A stretch of 64,000 nt of DNA from JBBIPA01 sp963820495 (GCA_963820495.1 CAWGAF010000002.1:1116001-1180000), one strand, 5' to 3'. Positions 43,634-53,418 are shown, counted from the first letter of the stretch. A program made the numbers and translations. Notes: generated from the letters alone by a model not told the origin.

Positions 43634-44191
43634 ATGAAGAGAAAAGAAATAACTAAAGGTGAGGTAATATTGGCTGGAGCAGGTGGTGGTGGTGTGAAAT
43701 CTGCTGGGGAGGCATTAGCCTCAGCAGCGTCTTTGCGTTATAGATATGTAACCTGTGTACCTTTTTATTCGATTGCAAAGCGCGGTGGGTTAAGTGAAAG
43801 TACAATTATCTTCTCCGATGAAGAGATTGCCTCGCCATTGCTTAGCCAGACACAGGCAGTAGTTTTGCTTGATTCTTCTGTACTAAAGAGCATGGAGGAC
43901 AGAGTGATTCCTGGAGGCCTGTTGTTGTTAGAACGCGATAGTTTAAAGGAATCAGTACAAAGAAAGGATATCCGAGTAATAATTGTTCCAGCAGTGGAAA
44001 CAGCTTTTAAGTTAGGTTTTAGCCTGGGCGCCAGCTTTGTTTTAATTGGAGCTTATGTGGCCGCATCTAAAGCTCTTGAACCAGAGCTAATTGAACGAGA
44101 AATAGAGAGAAGATTTGCTGGGAAAGAAAAGGTTATCCCTTTAAACAAAGAAGCATTTAGACAGGGGATGAAATTGATAGCTAATAGTTGA
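43634..44191 (+). CDS. korC: 2-oxoacid:ferredoxin oxidoreductase, gamma subunit
   Basis: A 185-residue gamma subunit. The N-terminal nucleotide-like loop LAGAGGGGVKSAGEALASAA and the segment YVTCVPFYSIAKRGGLSESTIIFSDEEI are typical. Last gene of the korDABC operon. GGGGAATTAGCC precedes the ATG. Convergent with the PreA-like gene that ends at 44268. Confidence 0.85.
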   Translation: MKRKEITKGEVILAGAGGGGVKSAGEALASAASLRYRYVTCVPFYSIAKRGGLSESTIIFSDEEIASPLLSQTQAVVLLDSSVLKSMEDRVIPGGLLLLERDSLKESVQRKDIRVIIVPAVETAFKLGFSLGASFVLIGAYVAASKALEPELIEREIERRFAGKEKVIPLNKEAFRQGMKLIANS

Positions 44192-44267
44192 TTCTTCTAT
44201 CTTCATAAAAACGCAATTAGTATATATACTACGGTTACAGACTTGAAAATGCTTTAACATAAATGCC

Positions 44268-45587
44268 TTAATTGTATGCTATTGATAATGCTCCAGAAGG
44301 GCAAATTGCCACACAATATCCACAACCCTGGCAATTGGTCTTATTTATTTTAGGAATACCATCATTACCTTTAACTGGCACAGGACAATATCCATCGTAA
44401 CAGACCCCGCATTTAACACATTTATCTTTATCTACGACCGCTGAAATCTTGCCAACTTTCCAATCAATACTATCATCTACTGGTTTAACGTACTTGAGAC
44501 CCATTCCGACTAAGTCTTCTATTTTATTGTAACCCTGTTCATCCATGAAGCGGTTCAAGAACTCTATGGAATCAGTAATTAGTTTTCTGCCCTTCCAAAA
44601 GAAACCTGAAGATAGGCCAACAGCCTTAGCGCCCAACATAAGAACCTCAACACAATGTTCTGGATTGACAAGTCCTCCAGCGGCACAGATATCGACCTCG
44701 GGGACAAACTTAGCAACTGTAACTGTTGCTTTATAGCATTGATAGCGATTATTTGGTCCCGAAACTCCTGCGTATGAATTAATAGGAAAATGAACTTTTT
44801 CCCAGGGGCTTTTACCTTTATCATAAATATTAGGAGGCGCAATGCTCATCGGCGCTGTTATATTAGTAATCCACTTAACTCCAGCATCAGCACAGATTTT
44901 TGCCAGAGCAACGCACTTAGGAAAACCTGGCTCAGCTGACGGCTTGATTCCAACCGGGATTTTTACTGCACCCACACATGCTTTAATAATCGGCCCCAGA
45001 ACCTCACAAGTTTCTCCTAAGCTAGGAGTAAGTCCAAACTTTCTCAACGTCCTCATTTCCAATGTATCCACTTCTTCTATTAGCTTCACGCCAGGGTCGG
45101 ACTTCTCATGACCTGCGAGGACCATAGGACAAGCTACATTTAGCTCAATCCCATCTGCTCCCGCCTGCTCAAATACTCTACATAGGTCAACCCACGCCTT
45201 TATATCGGCTCCTGCTACATGAGGCTGAGCAATCATGGGAACATTTTCGGGTAACCTTTTCTTTATAATAGACATGGCCTCAAGCGTTTTGTCCAAATAA
45301 AATTGGGTAGCCATGATATCAGCAGTAGTAAGCAAGCCCTCCCTATTAGCAAAGCCAGAGCATTGTACCTTTAGCCATTTGGTCGACGGCAGGGCTTCGA
45401 CCGGGCTAGACCTTTGCGGACGTGTAGCGGAAATGTAGATATAACCAGCGCCCGCTTCTACATGTTTCATCAGCCAATCGGCCTGAACTGTAGGTATTCT
45501 GGCATAGGCTATGGCAGGATTTAGTGCAGCTACACCTATTGGGTTTCTCATTTTCATACCGCCAAACCTTATTTCCAAATTTGCCAT
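44268..45587 (-). CDS. Dihydroorotate/dihydropyrimidine dehydrogenase-like (PreA type) with 2x4Fe-4S
   Basis: A 439-residue flavoprotein. Residues 1-350 form a DHOD-type FMN TIM barrel (IRFGGMKMRNPIGVAALNPA; GIELNVACPMV; AAGGLVNPEHCVEVLMLGAKAVGLSSGF). Residues about 375-435 hold two ferredoxin clusters (CVKCGVCYDGYCPVP; CQGCGYCVAICPSGAL). This is the PreA layout, where NADH or ferredoxin electrons reduce a ring C=C; here the partner PreT is absent. AGGAGG precedes ATG 45587. Substrates could be pyrimidines or other unsaturated rings such as a dihydro-aromatic compound. Confidence 0.82.
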   Translation of the reverse strand: MANLEIRFGGMKMRNPIGVAALNPAIAYARIPTVQADWLMKHVEAGAGYIYISATRPQRSSPVEALPSTKWLKVQCSGFANREGLLTTADIMATQFYLDKTLEAMSIIKKRLPENVPMIAQPHVAGADIKAWVDLCRVFEQAGADGIELNVACPMVLAGHEKSDPGVKLIEEVDTLEMRTLRKFGLTPSLGETCEVLGPIIKACVGAVKIPVGIKPSAEPGFPKCVALAKICADAGVKWITNITAPMSIAPPNIYDKGKSPWEKVHFPINSYAGVSGPNNRYQCYKATVTVAKFVPEVDICAAGGLVNPEHCVEVLMLGAKAVGLSSGFFWKGRKLITDSIEFLNRFMDEQGYNKIEDLVGMGLKYVKPVDDSIDWKVGKISAVVDKDKCVKCGVCYDGYCPVPVKGNDGIPKINKTNCQGCGYCVAICPSGALSIAYN

Positions 45588-45783
45588 GGTATTCCTCCTG
45601 TTTCAATCATTATTTACGCAAAAGCAAATTGTTTTTAGATTGGAATGTGAACAAAACCTATTTCCCTTGAAAAGCAAAAAAGAATATGTAACTGAATGAA
45701 ATATATGGGGCAATCACAGTAAATTGTAATACTTTAAATAAATCCCGTCAATAACTTATGCTCATTCAACATATCGCAATGTT

Positions 45784-46707
45784 TCCGTAGAAATCCGACA
45801 GTCCATGTAAAATCATGGACATGCAAAACAGGACATTAATAACACTTTGCTGGGAGTTATATGAACAAGGAATTCCTAAGGTACACATTGCTAAAAGGCT
45901 GGATAAAAATCGCGAGACCATACATATCTGGATACAGAACATCAAAGAACATGGACTTCTCTCATTCCTGGATAACTACGAGCAATCCAAGAAAGGTGAG
46001 AGGAAAAGAAGGCAAGTAGACCCGCTAGTAAAGAGATTAGTCTGGGAAATCAGGGAGCGCGAATACTATTGTTGTGGTCAGAAGATTCAATATTATTTAG
46101 AGCTTGAACGTGGTATCCACCTCTCGGTTCCTAAGATATATGAGATACTAGCGGAGAAATATTTAATTCGGTCCAAATGGAAGAAAAATAAAGTGAGAGG
46201 ATTGATACCAAAAGCATCAATGCCCAGAGAAGTAATTCAGATGGATACAATTGATTTCGGGGACATTTATGCATTCACTGCGATAGACATTTTTACCAGA
46301 GAGGCAGATATTCTATTAGCTCCGGAGCTCACTGCCAGGTACGGTTCCAGATTTCTAGTTAAGAGTATGAAGAGGAGATTTGGGCAGCATGTGCATCTTA
46401 TTCAGACTGATGGCGGTCCAGAGTTTAAGGCAGACTTCCTCATGCATGTACATTCTTTCTGTGATCGTCACAGGGTAGCTAGGCCATATCGTAAAAATGA
46501 ACAATCTTATATTGAGAGTTTCAACAGAACGGTAAGAAAAGAGTGCCTGGGCTGGTCAAAATATCGTGCTAAACAATTGCCTGAGTGCATAGAAATGGTA
46601 GAATCTTTCCTGAAGCGCTATCATTATCATCGTCCACATATGAGCTTAGGGATGAAGCCACCATTACAAAGATTAAAGAAGGAGGTAGACTGTCGGATAT
46701 TTACGGA
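45784..46707 (+). mobile_element. IS481-like insertion sequence
   Basis: About 924 bases bounded by imperfect 20-base inverted repeats: TCCGTAGAAATCCGACAGTC at 45784-45803 and its complement at 46688-46707 (18 of 20 match). It carries a single transposase gene. I see no target duplication. The transposase stop lies 7 bases outside the right repeat, so the exact end may differ. Confidence 0.8.
45801..45820. promoter_or_regulatory. Hairpin covering the transposase start codon
   Basis: GTCCATG (45801-45807) and CATGGAC (45814-45820) are perfect complements with a 6-base loop, and the second arm contains the ATG at 45815. This may hold back translation, a common way to limit transposition. Confidence 0.55.
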
Positions 46708-46714
46708 GAATTAA
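45815..46714 (+). CDS. IS481-like transposase (integrase core, DDE)
   Basis: A 299-residue transposase with an N-terminal helix-turn-helix (GIPKVHIAKRLDKNRETIHIWI) and an rve-type integrase core with IQMDTIDFG (first Asp), LIQTDGGPEFKADF (second Asp) and EQSYIESFNRTVRKE (Glu). The whole triad is intact, so it is probably functional. It lacks a ribosome binding site and a hairpin covers its start. Confidence 0.88.
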   Translation: MDMQNRTLITLCWELYEQGIPKVHIAKRLDKNRETIHIWIQNIKEHGLLSFLDNYEQSKKGERKRRQVDPLVKRLVWEIREREYYCCGQKIQYYLELERGIHLSVPKIYEILAEKYLIRSKWKKNKVRGLIPKASMPREVIQMDTIDFGDIYAFTAIDIFTREADILLAPELTARYGSRFLVKSMKRRFGQHVHLIQTDGGPEFKADFLMHVHSFCDRHRVARPYRKNEQSYIESFNRTVRKECLGWSKYRAKQLPECIEMVESFLKRYHYHRPHMSLGMKPPLQRLKKEVDCRIFTEN

Positions 46715-46802
46715 GCGCATATTGACTATTTAATCTTGGATGATATAATTTAAGGCGCTACACAATCTTCCACTACTAAATTTATTTCAAGGAGGTGCTA
46801 TC

Positions 46803-47303
46803 ATGAGTAAGATTCAAGAGCCTGTTCCTGATGCATGGAAAGAGGGAAAACTTCCCTACGGTCCCAGCATAACGCTTGCCACAGCAAAGAAGATGCTGGA
46901 TGCTGCAGAGGCAGAAGCAAAAAAACAGGGATTATTAATGGTTATGTCCATAGCTGATACTGGCGGGAATCTGGTGGCTTTTAGCCGTATGGATAATGCG
47001 ATGTTGCTCAGTATACAGATTGCGATGGATAAGGCATTTACAGCTGCATTCAGCAAGGTGCCATCGGAGGTTTGGCGCAATATTCTACGAGCCGGTATGC
47101 TACCCCAGCTATTTATCCATGAACGTTTGATGCCGCTCCCAGGAGGCTTCCCACTAATAAAGAATGGCCAGCTAATGGGAGGGCTAGGTGTTAGTGGCGC
47201 AACTGCTCTTGGTGATACCTCTGTTGCCAGGGCAGCATTGGTTGCTGGTGGGTTCAGTACCCAAGATATCGATGCCATACTTGTTGAACTGCAGGGAACC
47301 TAA
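46803..47303 (+). CDS. GlcG/HbpS-family protein
   Basis: A 166-residue heme-degrading/heme-binding family protein. LATAKKMLDAAEAEAKKQGLLMVMSIADTGGNLVAFSRMDNA, then MDKAFTAAFSKVPS and GGFPLIKNGQLMGGLGVSGATALGD are standard GlcG landmarks (only short pieces quoted). AAGGAGG precedes ATG 46803. Function in this family is often unclear: proposed roles include heme sensing, redox stress and co-occurrence with small-molecule catabolic genes. Followed after 180 bases by an old-yellow-enzyme/FAD reductase on the same strand. Confidence 0.88.
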   Translation: MSKIQEPVPDAWKEGKLPYGPSITLATAKKMLDAAEAEAKKQGLLMVMSIADTGGNLVAFSRMDNAMLLSIQIAMDKAFTAAFSKVPSEVWRNILRAGMLPQLFIHERLMPLPGGFPLIKNGQLMGGLGVSGATALGDTSVARAALVAGGFSTQDIDAILVELQGT

Positions 47304-47484
47304 TGATCTCAGTACCGTTCATGAAGGGCATTTAGCTGCCAAATTGCTAAAATAGTTATTCAACAATGTATAATTTGGCATGCTACAATTTGTCATGCAC
47401 TTTCGCAAAATTTGATAGCGATTTGCCCCGGCGATGGTAAAGAAGATCTGTATAAATAACAAATAGAAAGGGAGGATTATATCA

Positions 47485-49467
47485 ATGCTTATTAAAAAAC
47501 CAGTCGATAAGAGATTTACCAAGCTATTCACTCCAGGGTATATCGGTGACTTATGGATCAAAAATCGCATCGTACGTTCACCTATGCTCAGTAACCTAGC
47601 TCTTAATGATGGCTCTATCACCCAGAGGCATATAGACCATTACAAGGAGTTCGCTCGTGGTGGTGCCGGTATGATCATCGTCGAATATTGCTATATTGAC
47701 GAAGATGCTAGCAAATCGAACGATGGGCAAATTAGCATCAGTAATGCTGCACAACAGCCGGGATTATACTGGCTGGCTAATGCCATAAAGGATGGAGGAG
47801 CACGAGCTACCATCCAGATAGCACATGGCGGGCGCCAGAGATTCACGGCCACCAAGCCTTATAAATCAGCCTATAGTCGTGCCTGGCCCGATATCTATAA
47901 ATACGGTGGCACTGGACAACAGGGTAAAGGAGGCGCTATACCGGATGAGATGACCATCGAAGAGATTCAGCATTGTATTGAGGATTTCGGCTCTGCTGCT
48001 TTCAGAGCCAAGGAAGTCGGTTTCGATGCCTGTGAGCTGCATGGCGGACATGGTTATCTGATTACCAATTTCCTCTCCCCCTGGAACCAGCGTCCTGACT
48101 GGTATGGTGGCTCTTTTGATAATAGAAAACGGTTTATCCTGCAGGCTTTTGAGAATATGCGCAAGAAGGTAGGACCTGATTACCCACTTGGTGTCAGATT
48201 GAGCGGTACGGACTATGACCCGGTAAATCCCATACCGATAGAAGAGACTATCCGCGTAGCTCAGGAATTGGAGGCGCTTGGTGCTAATTATATTCATGTG
48301 ACTGGTGGCATCCATGAGTTTGCACACAAGGAAACAGTAGCCATGTATTTACCCATGGCTTATCAGGCATGGGCATCTGGAAAGATTAAGAAAGCAGTCA
48401 AGATACCGGTCATTTGTTCCGGTTCCCTGGGTAACCCTGAACTGGCAGAAAAGATACTTAATGAGGGTAAGGGAGATTTCGTCGGTCTGGCCAGACCTCT
48501 TATTGCTGATCCGCACTGGCCCAGAAAAATCCAGGAGGGACACCCCGAAGATATTCGTCCCTGCATCCGCTGTATGGAGTGTACCGATAGAGGTGTCACC
48601 ATAGGTTATATTACCTGTACAGTTAACGCTACTGCCGGCAGAGAAGGTGAACTTTGTAAGATACCCGAGACGAAACATAAGAAGAAAGTTGCCATAGTTG
48701 GTGGTGGTCCTGGTGGCATGGAAGCTGCCAGAGTAGCCGCCTTAAAAGGCCATGACGTCACTCTCTATGAAAAGAGAAAACTGGGCGGTATGCTTGTTGA
48801 AGCTGCTATTCCTGATTTCAAGTCAGACCTCAAACCCCTCATCGAGTACCATATTACCCAGTTGAAAAAGACCGGGGTCAAAGTTCTCAAGGAGGAAGCC
48901 ACCGCTGCTAAGATTAAGAATGGCAAATATGATGCCGCAATAGTGGCCGCTGGTTCACAGCCGGTAATACCTGATGTCCCTGGCATCAAAAAACCGATTG
49001 TTGTCACTGGACTTGACGTTCTACGTGGTGCCAAGACCGGAAATAAAGTAATAGTAGTCGGTGGTGGGATGGTAGGTAGTGAAATAGCGCTCTTTCTAGC
49101 CAAACAGGGCAAGAAGGTAACCATTGTGGAGGCACTGGATAACATTGCTGAGGGACTTTCCGTTATACTAAAGGCCGCCTTCTTTGATATTATTAGTCAA
49201 TTACCTATTCAGGTAAAATGCGGACAGGTGCTTATTGAAGTCACCGATGACGGAATTGTTACCCTCTGTGGTTTAAAGAAAGAGAAGATTAAGGGTGATA
49301 CAGTAGTTATTGCCATGGGCTTTAGTCCTAACCGGAGGCTCTGGGACGATCTCTGCAAGATTCCAGAGCTAGAAGTCTATGCCATTGGTGACTGCGTCAA
49401 AGTGCAGACCAGCTATGACGCTATCCACGATGGCTTCAATACAGCCTTTTCATTAATTTCTGATTAA
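47485..49467 (+). CDS. NADH:flavin oxidoreductase / 2-enoate reductase-like (OYE + 4Fe-4S + FAD)
   Basis: A 660-residue fusion typical of 2,4-dienoyl-CoA reductase, BaiCD and 2-enoate reductase. An old-yellow-enzyme FMN barrel spans residues 1-350 (LWIKNRIVRSPMLSN; IQIAHGGRQR; ELHGGHGYLITNFLSPWNQR). A 4Fe-4S site follows (CIRCMECTDRG...YITCTVN, about 355-380). The FAD/NAD(P) Rossmann domains have VAIVGGGPGGMEAAR (about 405) and VIVVGGGMVGSEIA (about 515). It reduces activated C=C bonds, perhaps of unsaturated or ring-derived acids. GGGAGG precedes the ATG. A bidirectional terminator lies downstream. Confidence 0.88.
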   Translation: MLIKKPVDKRFTKLFTPGYIGDLWIKNRIVRSPMLSNLALNDGSITQRHIDHYKEFARGGAGMIIVEYCYIDEDASKSNDGQISISNAAQQPGLYWLANAIKDGGARATIQIAHGGRQRFTATKPYKSAYSRAWPDIYKYGGTGQQGKGGAIPDEMTIEEIQHCIEDFGSAAFRAKEVGFDACELHGGHGYLITNFLSPWNQRPDWYGGSFDNRKRFILQAFENMRKKVGPDYPLGVRLSGTDYDPVNPIPIEETIRVAQELEALGANYIHVTGGIHEFAHKETVAMYLPMAYQAWASGKIKKAVKIPVICSGSLGNPELAEKILNEGKGDFVGLARPLIADPHWPRKIQEGHPEDIRPCIRCMECTDRGVTIGYITCTVNATAGREGELCKIPETKHKKKVAIVGGGPGGMEAARVAALKGHDVTLYEKRKLGGMLVEAAIPDFKSDLKPLIEYHITQLKKTGVKVLKEEATAAKIKNGKYDAAIVAAGSQPVIPDVPGIKKPIVVTGLDVLRGAKTGNKVIVVGGGMVGSEIALFLAKQGKKVTIVEALDNIAEGLSVILKAAFFDIISQLPIQVKCGQVLIEVTDDGIVTLCGLKKEKIKGDTVVIAMGFSPNRRLWDDLCKIPELEVYAIGDCVKVQTSYDAIHDGFNTAFSLISD

Positions 49468-49479
49468 GAACCTAAAATA

Positions 49480-49521
49480 AATAGCGGAGGATAGTAATTT
49501 ATGTTACCATCCTCCGCTATT
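49480..49521. terminator. Bidirectional terminator
   Basis: A long hairpin AATAGCGGAGGAT...ATCCTCCGCTATT with a further GTAA/TTAC pairing in the loop, between the convergent ends of the OYE gene and the substrate-binding protein gene. Confidence 0.85.
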
Positions 49522-49563
49522 GTTCTACTTAAGCCAGCAAACTAGAAGTTGTTAACTATAAGT

Positions 49564-50850
49564 TTATTTCCAATTCGGCTTCGGCCATTCAAACTTTGCT
49601 GTTGCCATCTTTGGTGGCCAGATAGTTTGGGCCACACCATTCTGCCATTGAATAATGCCAGGTACTGCTAGTTCATTGACTCCATTTCTAAGCCTCGACG
49701 GGCCCTCGATTGTCTGAAATTCTTGTGTTGCCAATACCTCCCTAAGCTTTTCATTATCAAGGCTCCCTGCTCTCTCGATTGCCTGCTGATACATTTGTGC
49801 CGCATGATAACCATCAGCACCCTGTAGAAGATTCGGTGCATGCCCGTACTTCTTTATAAAATTGTCATAGAATTCCTTGGAACCGGGATAATTGAGGGCA
49901 CCACAATACATCCCCATACCAGTCATTTCTTCAGCATTATCTTGAAACATTGGCTGAAAAACACCAAGCGCGGGACCCAGCAAGATATAGGTCCATTTGG
50001 GATTCAGACCAATTTCCTTCATTTGCTGCATTTGTAAGAAACAACCGGGCGGTAGGGTCATACTAAAATAGGCATCAACATTCTTAGATTTCACCTCTAA
50101 TAGCAATGGGCTGAGGTCTTTAGTTTCTATGTCAAAATCTTTATCGAGGACTACATTAAACCCAAGCTCTCCGAGGTACTTAACAAAGGCATCGTGGCAC
50201 TCAATGCAAAAAGAGTCGGCTATATAAGTCACGGCCACATTGCCGTTGCTTATTTTATCTTTATTGGCTTGCACCATTCCGGCAAGACCATTTTCTTTAT
50301 CCATCCACGCTGAACCAATAGGGGTGATGGACCAGGCATATTTTGCTCCAAGCTCTTTGGGCTTACTGGATCCTGAAGTTGCATTGAGCATAACCATATG
50401 ATATTTTTCAGCAATAGGTATTGTGGCAATATTGAAAGGCGTTATCGTGGGCGGAAATATGATATCCACCTTGTCATTATTGATCAGTTTCTCATAATTA
50501 TTTACCATCTGTTCGATATCGCTTCTGTCGTCATAGAAAATGGGCTTTACTGGCAATTTTTTCCCATACTCTTTGACAAAAATACCGCCAGCGGCATTTA
50601 TCTCATCAACCCAGAGCATTACTGCTTCCTGCTCATCTATAGCCCCTGCCGTAGAGCCCCATCCTGTTAAGGACCTCGACCACCCTATTTTAATCTCGTC
50701 CTTGGCAGGCAACTGCTGTTGTGGCGTAGTAGGAGCCTGTGGTTGAGGAGTCTGCTGTGATGGCGCACAGCCAGCTACCGCTAAGATGACCACCAAGCTA
50801 AGACATAATGCAACTCCCAACAATTTTAGAAAATTTCTTTTCATCAGCAC
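49564..50850 (-). CDS. livK: ABC transporter substrate-binding lipoprotein (LivK type)
   Basis: A 428-residue binding protein with a lipoprotein signal (about 1-28, lipobox VAGC) and a Pro/Gln/Thr linker. The mature part is a Leu/Ile/Val-binding type I fold (IKIGWSRSLTGWGSTAG...VMLWVDEINAAGGI). It is the last gene of the liv set, 145 bases after livF, with a hairpin between. GTG 50850 has AGGAG 6 bases upstream. Family members bind branched-chain amino acids, amides or aromatic acids; context here favours an aromatic or organic acid. Confidence 0.88.
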   Translation of the reverse strand: MLMKRNFLKLLGVALCLSLVVILAVAGCAPSQQTPQPQAPTTPQQQLPAKDEIKIGWSRSLTGWGSTAGAIDEQEAVMLWVDEINAAGGIFVKEYGKKLPVKPIFYDDRSDIEQMVNNYEKLINNDKVDIIFPPTITPFNIATIPIAEKYHMVMLNATSGSSKPKELGAKYAWSITPIGSAWMDKENGLAGMVQANKDKISNGNVAVTYIADSFCIECHDAFVKYLGELGFNVVLDKDFDIETKDLSPLLLEVKSKNVDAYFSMTLPPGCFLQMQQMKEIGLNPKWTYILLGPALGVFQPMFQDNAEEMTGMGMYCGALNYPGSKEFYDNFIKKYGHAPNLLQGADGYHAAQMYQQAIERAGSLDNEKLREVLATQEFQTIEGPSRLRNGVNELAVPGIIQWQNGVAQTIWPPKMATAKFEWPKPNWK

Positions 50851-50929
50851 TCATTTCTCCTTTTTAATTTTATTAGTTGGCATTGATTTAAACATTTATA
50901 ATTTTTGCTCCCAGTTTCACCCCCTTTTT

Positions 50930-50957
50930 AATTCTATGATTATTAAATCATAGAATT
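50930..50957. other. Perfect hairpin between livF and livK
   Basis: Arms AATTCTATGATT and AATCATAGAATT (12 bp, no mismatch) with a 4-base loop. On the transcribed strand no T run follows, so it probably marks an RNA processing or stabilising structure that separates livK expression from the membrane genes. Confidence 0.6.
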
Positions 50958-50995
50958 CCAGAGTTGTCTATTAATATAATTCGAAATGCTGAAAC

Positions 50996-51700
50996 CTACA
51001 AAGCCAGATACGCCTTTTTAATATATTCATTTCCTCTCAATTCTTTAGCCGTGCCCTCAAGCGCGATCTTGCCCGACTCTAAGACAAATACATAATCGGC
51101 TATCCTTAGAGTTTGATGTACATTTTGCTCCACTATTAATATGGTTACGCCAGCATCATTTATTTTTTTGAGCAGTTTGAAAAGCTCCATAGTAATAATC
51201 GGGGCTAGCCCTAGAGATAGCTCGTCAATAAGAAGCAATCTTGGTTTTGCCATAAGCGCTCTGCCAATAGCCGCCATTTGCTGCTGCCCGCCACTTAAAG
51301 TACCTGCCATCTGATTACGCCGTTCTCTCAAAACAGGAAATAATGTAAATACCTCTTCCATGGTCCCATGGCTTTCTAATCTAGCTCTCTTGTTATAAGC
51401 CCCCAACTCTAAATTTTCTTTAACAGTTAAGTATGGAAAGAGCATTCTTCGCTCGGGGACGATTGAAAGACCCGCCTCTACTCGTTTATAAGGCTCATAA
51501 TCTGTAATATCGTCCCCATCAAAAAAAATGGTTCCATTTTTCGGCTCTATTAAGCCGATTATAGAATTTAAAATACTGCTTTTACCCGAGCAATTGGCAC
51601 CTAAAATAGCGGTAATGCTTTTTTCCTCTACAGTGAAAGACACGTCCCAGACCACCTGGGTTCTTCCATAAGCAACTGATAATGCCTCGATTTTTAACAT
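50996..51700 (-). CDS. livF: ABC transporter ATP-binding protein LivF
   Basis: A 234-residue ATPase. Walker A GANCSGKSS (about 34-42), signature LSGGQQQMAAIGRAL and Walker B LLLIDELSLGL are intact; the Walker A has Asn-Cys where Gly-Ala is usual. It overlaps livG by 7 bases. With LivG it powers the Liv-type importer. Confidence 0.92.
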   Translation of the reverse strand: MLKIEALSVAYGRTQVVWDVSFTVEEKSITAILGANCSGKSSILNSIIGLIEPKNGTIFFDGDDITDYEPYKRVEAGLSIVPERRMLFPYLTVKENLELGAYNKRARLESHGTMEEVFTLFPVLRERRNQMAGTLSGGQQQMAAIGRALMAKPRLLLIDELSLGLAPIITMELFKLLKKINDAGVTILIVEQNVHQTLRIADYVFVLESGKIALEGTAKELRGNEYIKKAYLAL

Positions 51701-52443
51701 TCCGCTTTTTCTTCCGTGTGTTCACCCAGATATGCCTCTATTACAACCGGGTCATTACATACTTGTTCTGGGGTTCCTTCTGCAATTTTCTGGCCATTTG
51801 ACAGTACGATAACCCTATCTGATATACCCATGACGCTCTCCATAATATGCTCCACCATGAAAATGGATATGCCCATGCTATTTCTAACCCTCTGCAATAA
51901 TTTCATTGCCGCGGCAATTTCAGATGGATTTAAACCAGCCATGACTTCATCAAGTAAAAGAATGCGAGGCTTCGAGGCCAGTGCCCTGGCAAGTTCCAAT
52001 TTTTTGGCATCGGGCGAGGTCAGACTTTCAACTGGCATATCTATTTTATTTATTAAATTGACAAACTCTATCGCCTTTAAAGCTTCTTCTCTTGCTATCT
52101 TCAAATTGAGAGTCCCACTTTTCCCAAATAAATTGCCTATCATGGCATTCTCTAAAACAGTCATCATTCCAAATGGCTTAGTTAGTTGAAAAGTTCTGGC
52201 TATGCCTATCTTGGCAATCTTATGTGGTTTCATGCCGCTGATCTTCTTACTCTCGAAAGTAATTACCCCATGGTTCGGGGTATAAATACCAGAAATTAAA
52301 TTAAATATCGTTGTTTTACCTGCGCCATTAGGACCTATAAGCCCCACAATCTCACCAGAGTCCAAATAGAAGCTAACATCGCTAACGGCAGCCAACCCAC
52401 CAAAATACTTGCTTAGATTAACACCTTCAAGAAATGCCATCAT
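51694..52443 (-). CDS. livG: ABC transporter ATP-binding protein LivG
   Basis: A 249-residue ATPase: Walker A GPNGAGKTT (about 37-45), long LivG-type insert, signature-like SPDAKKLELARAL (a degenerate ABC signature) and Walker B LLLDEVMAGLNP. Fourth of the transporter genes in transcription order of cyclase, livH, livM, livG, livF, livK. Confidence 0.92.
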   Translation of the reverse strand: MMAFLEGVNLSKYFGGLAAVSDVSFYLDSGEIVGLIGPNGAGKTTIFNLISGIYTPNHGVITFESKKISGMKPHKIAKIGIARTFQLTKPFGMMTVLENAMIGNLFGKSGTLNLKIAREEALKAIEFVNLINKIDMPVESLTSPDAKKLELARALASKPRILLLDEVMAGLNPSEIAAAMKLLQRVRNSMGISIFMVEHIMESVMGISDRVIVLSNGQKIAEGTPEQVCNDPVVIEAYLGEHTEEKAEC

Positions 52444-52473
52444 TACTCCACTTATATCAACTAGTAAGTAACA

Positions 52474-53418
52474 TTATTTTTTAGACTCGACACCTGCCAT
52501 TTTATCTAGTAAATTACTAAATTTTCGCTCTCCCAACAATCCCATTATTCCCCTTGGCACGAACTTCACAATTACAATGAGTGTAAGTCCCAACAATATC
52601 ATATAAAAATAAGGGAAGGTGCTGCCAAAGGCCTCAGAAATGATCGTTAACACAATAGCTCCTACCAATGGTCCTCGAAAGTCTTTAGAACCGCCTAAAA
52701 CTGCCATTATCATGATTTGAAAGCTTATAGAGGGATTAAAAGCTGTATTAGTAATAACATATGTCCAGCGAAGTGCCATTATTACACCTACCATTCCCAT
52801 AAAAAAAGCACTTATCATGAAAGCAAATAACTTGTAATTGGTTGTATTTACACCTATAGCTTCGGCAGCTTCCTCATTACCCCGAATGCTTATTAGTCCT
52901 AAGCCAAATTTTGAATTTCTGATTACGTGGTCAACAATAATGACAATTGCAAAAATTGCTAATAGAGAATAGAAAAATACTTCTGCCGGTGGCGCACCTA
53001 TCAATATGTTTTCGTTGGCACTAATGCTGACCAGGAATTGTTGAACAATAAATTTTACTGCCTCCGCTAAACCAAAAGTCAATATAACAAAATATGGTCC
53101 CCTTATTCTTAGACAAGGAGAGCCAACCAGAGCGGCAAAAACCATACTAGCAAGTCCTGAACATACGATGATTAAAGGTAATGGTATTAACTGCCAACAT
53201 GCTACTGTTACATAAACACCTATGCCCACAAAAGCGGCTGTACCCAAAGATACATAACCCGTATAACCCGACAAGAAATTCCAGCTAATAGCCAGAATAG
53301 AGTACATTAAAATGGTCACTAGCAAAGATACGATATATCCAGAAGCGTAAAATGGCACCGTAAACAGTATGCCAAGAATGACTACAAATATAACTATTAT
53401 CTCTTTTCTGGGTGTCAT
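52474..53418 (-). CDS. livM: ABC transporter permease LivM
   Basis: A 314-residue integral membrane protein with about nine hydrophobic helices and the LivM landmark SGYTGYVSLGTAAFVGIGVY (about 49-68). Start overlaps the livH stop by 4 bases. The last 30 residues are cytosolic and basic. Confidence 0.92.
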   Translation of the reverse strand: MTPRKEIIVIFVVILGILFTVPFYASGYIVSLLVTILMYSILAISWNFLSGYTGYVSLGTAAFVGIGVYVTVACWQLIPLPLIIVCSGLASMVFAALVGSPCLRIRGPYFVILTFGLAEAVKFIVQQFLVSISANENILIGAPPAEVFFYSLLAIFAIVIIVDHVIRNSKFGLGLISIRGNEEAAEAIGVNTTNYKLFAFMISAFFMGMVGVIMALRWTYVITNTAFNPSISFQIMIMAVLGGSKDFRGPLVGAIVLTIISEAFGSTFPYFYMILLGLTLIVIVKFVPRGIMGLLGERKFSNLLDKMAGVESKK

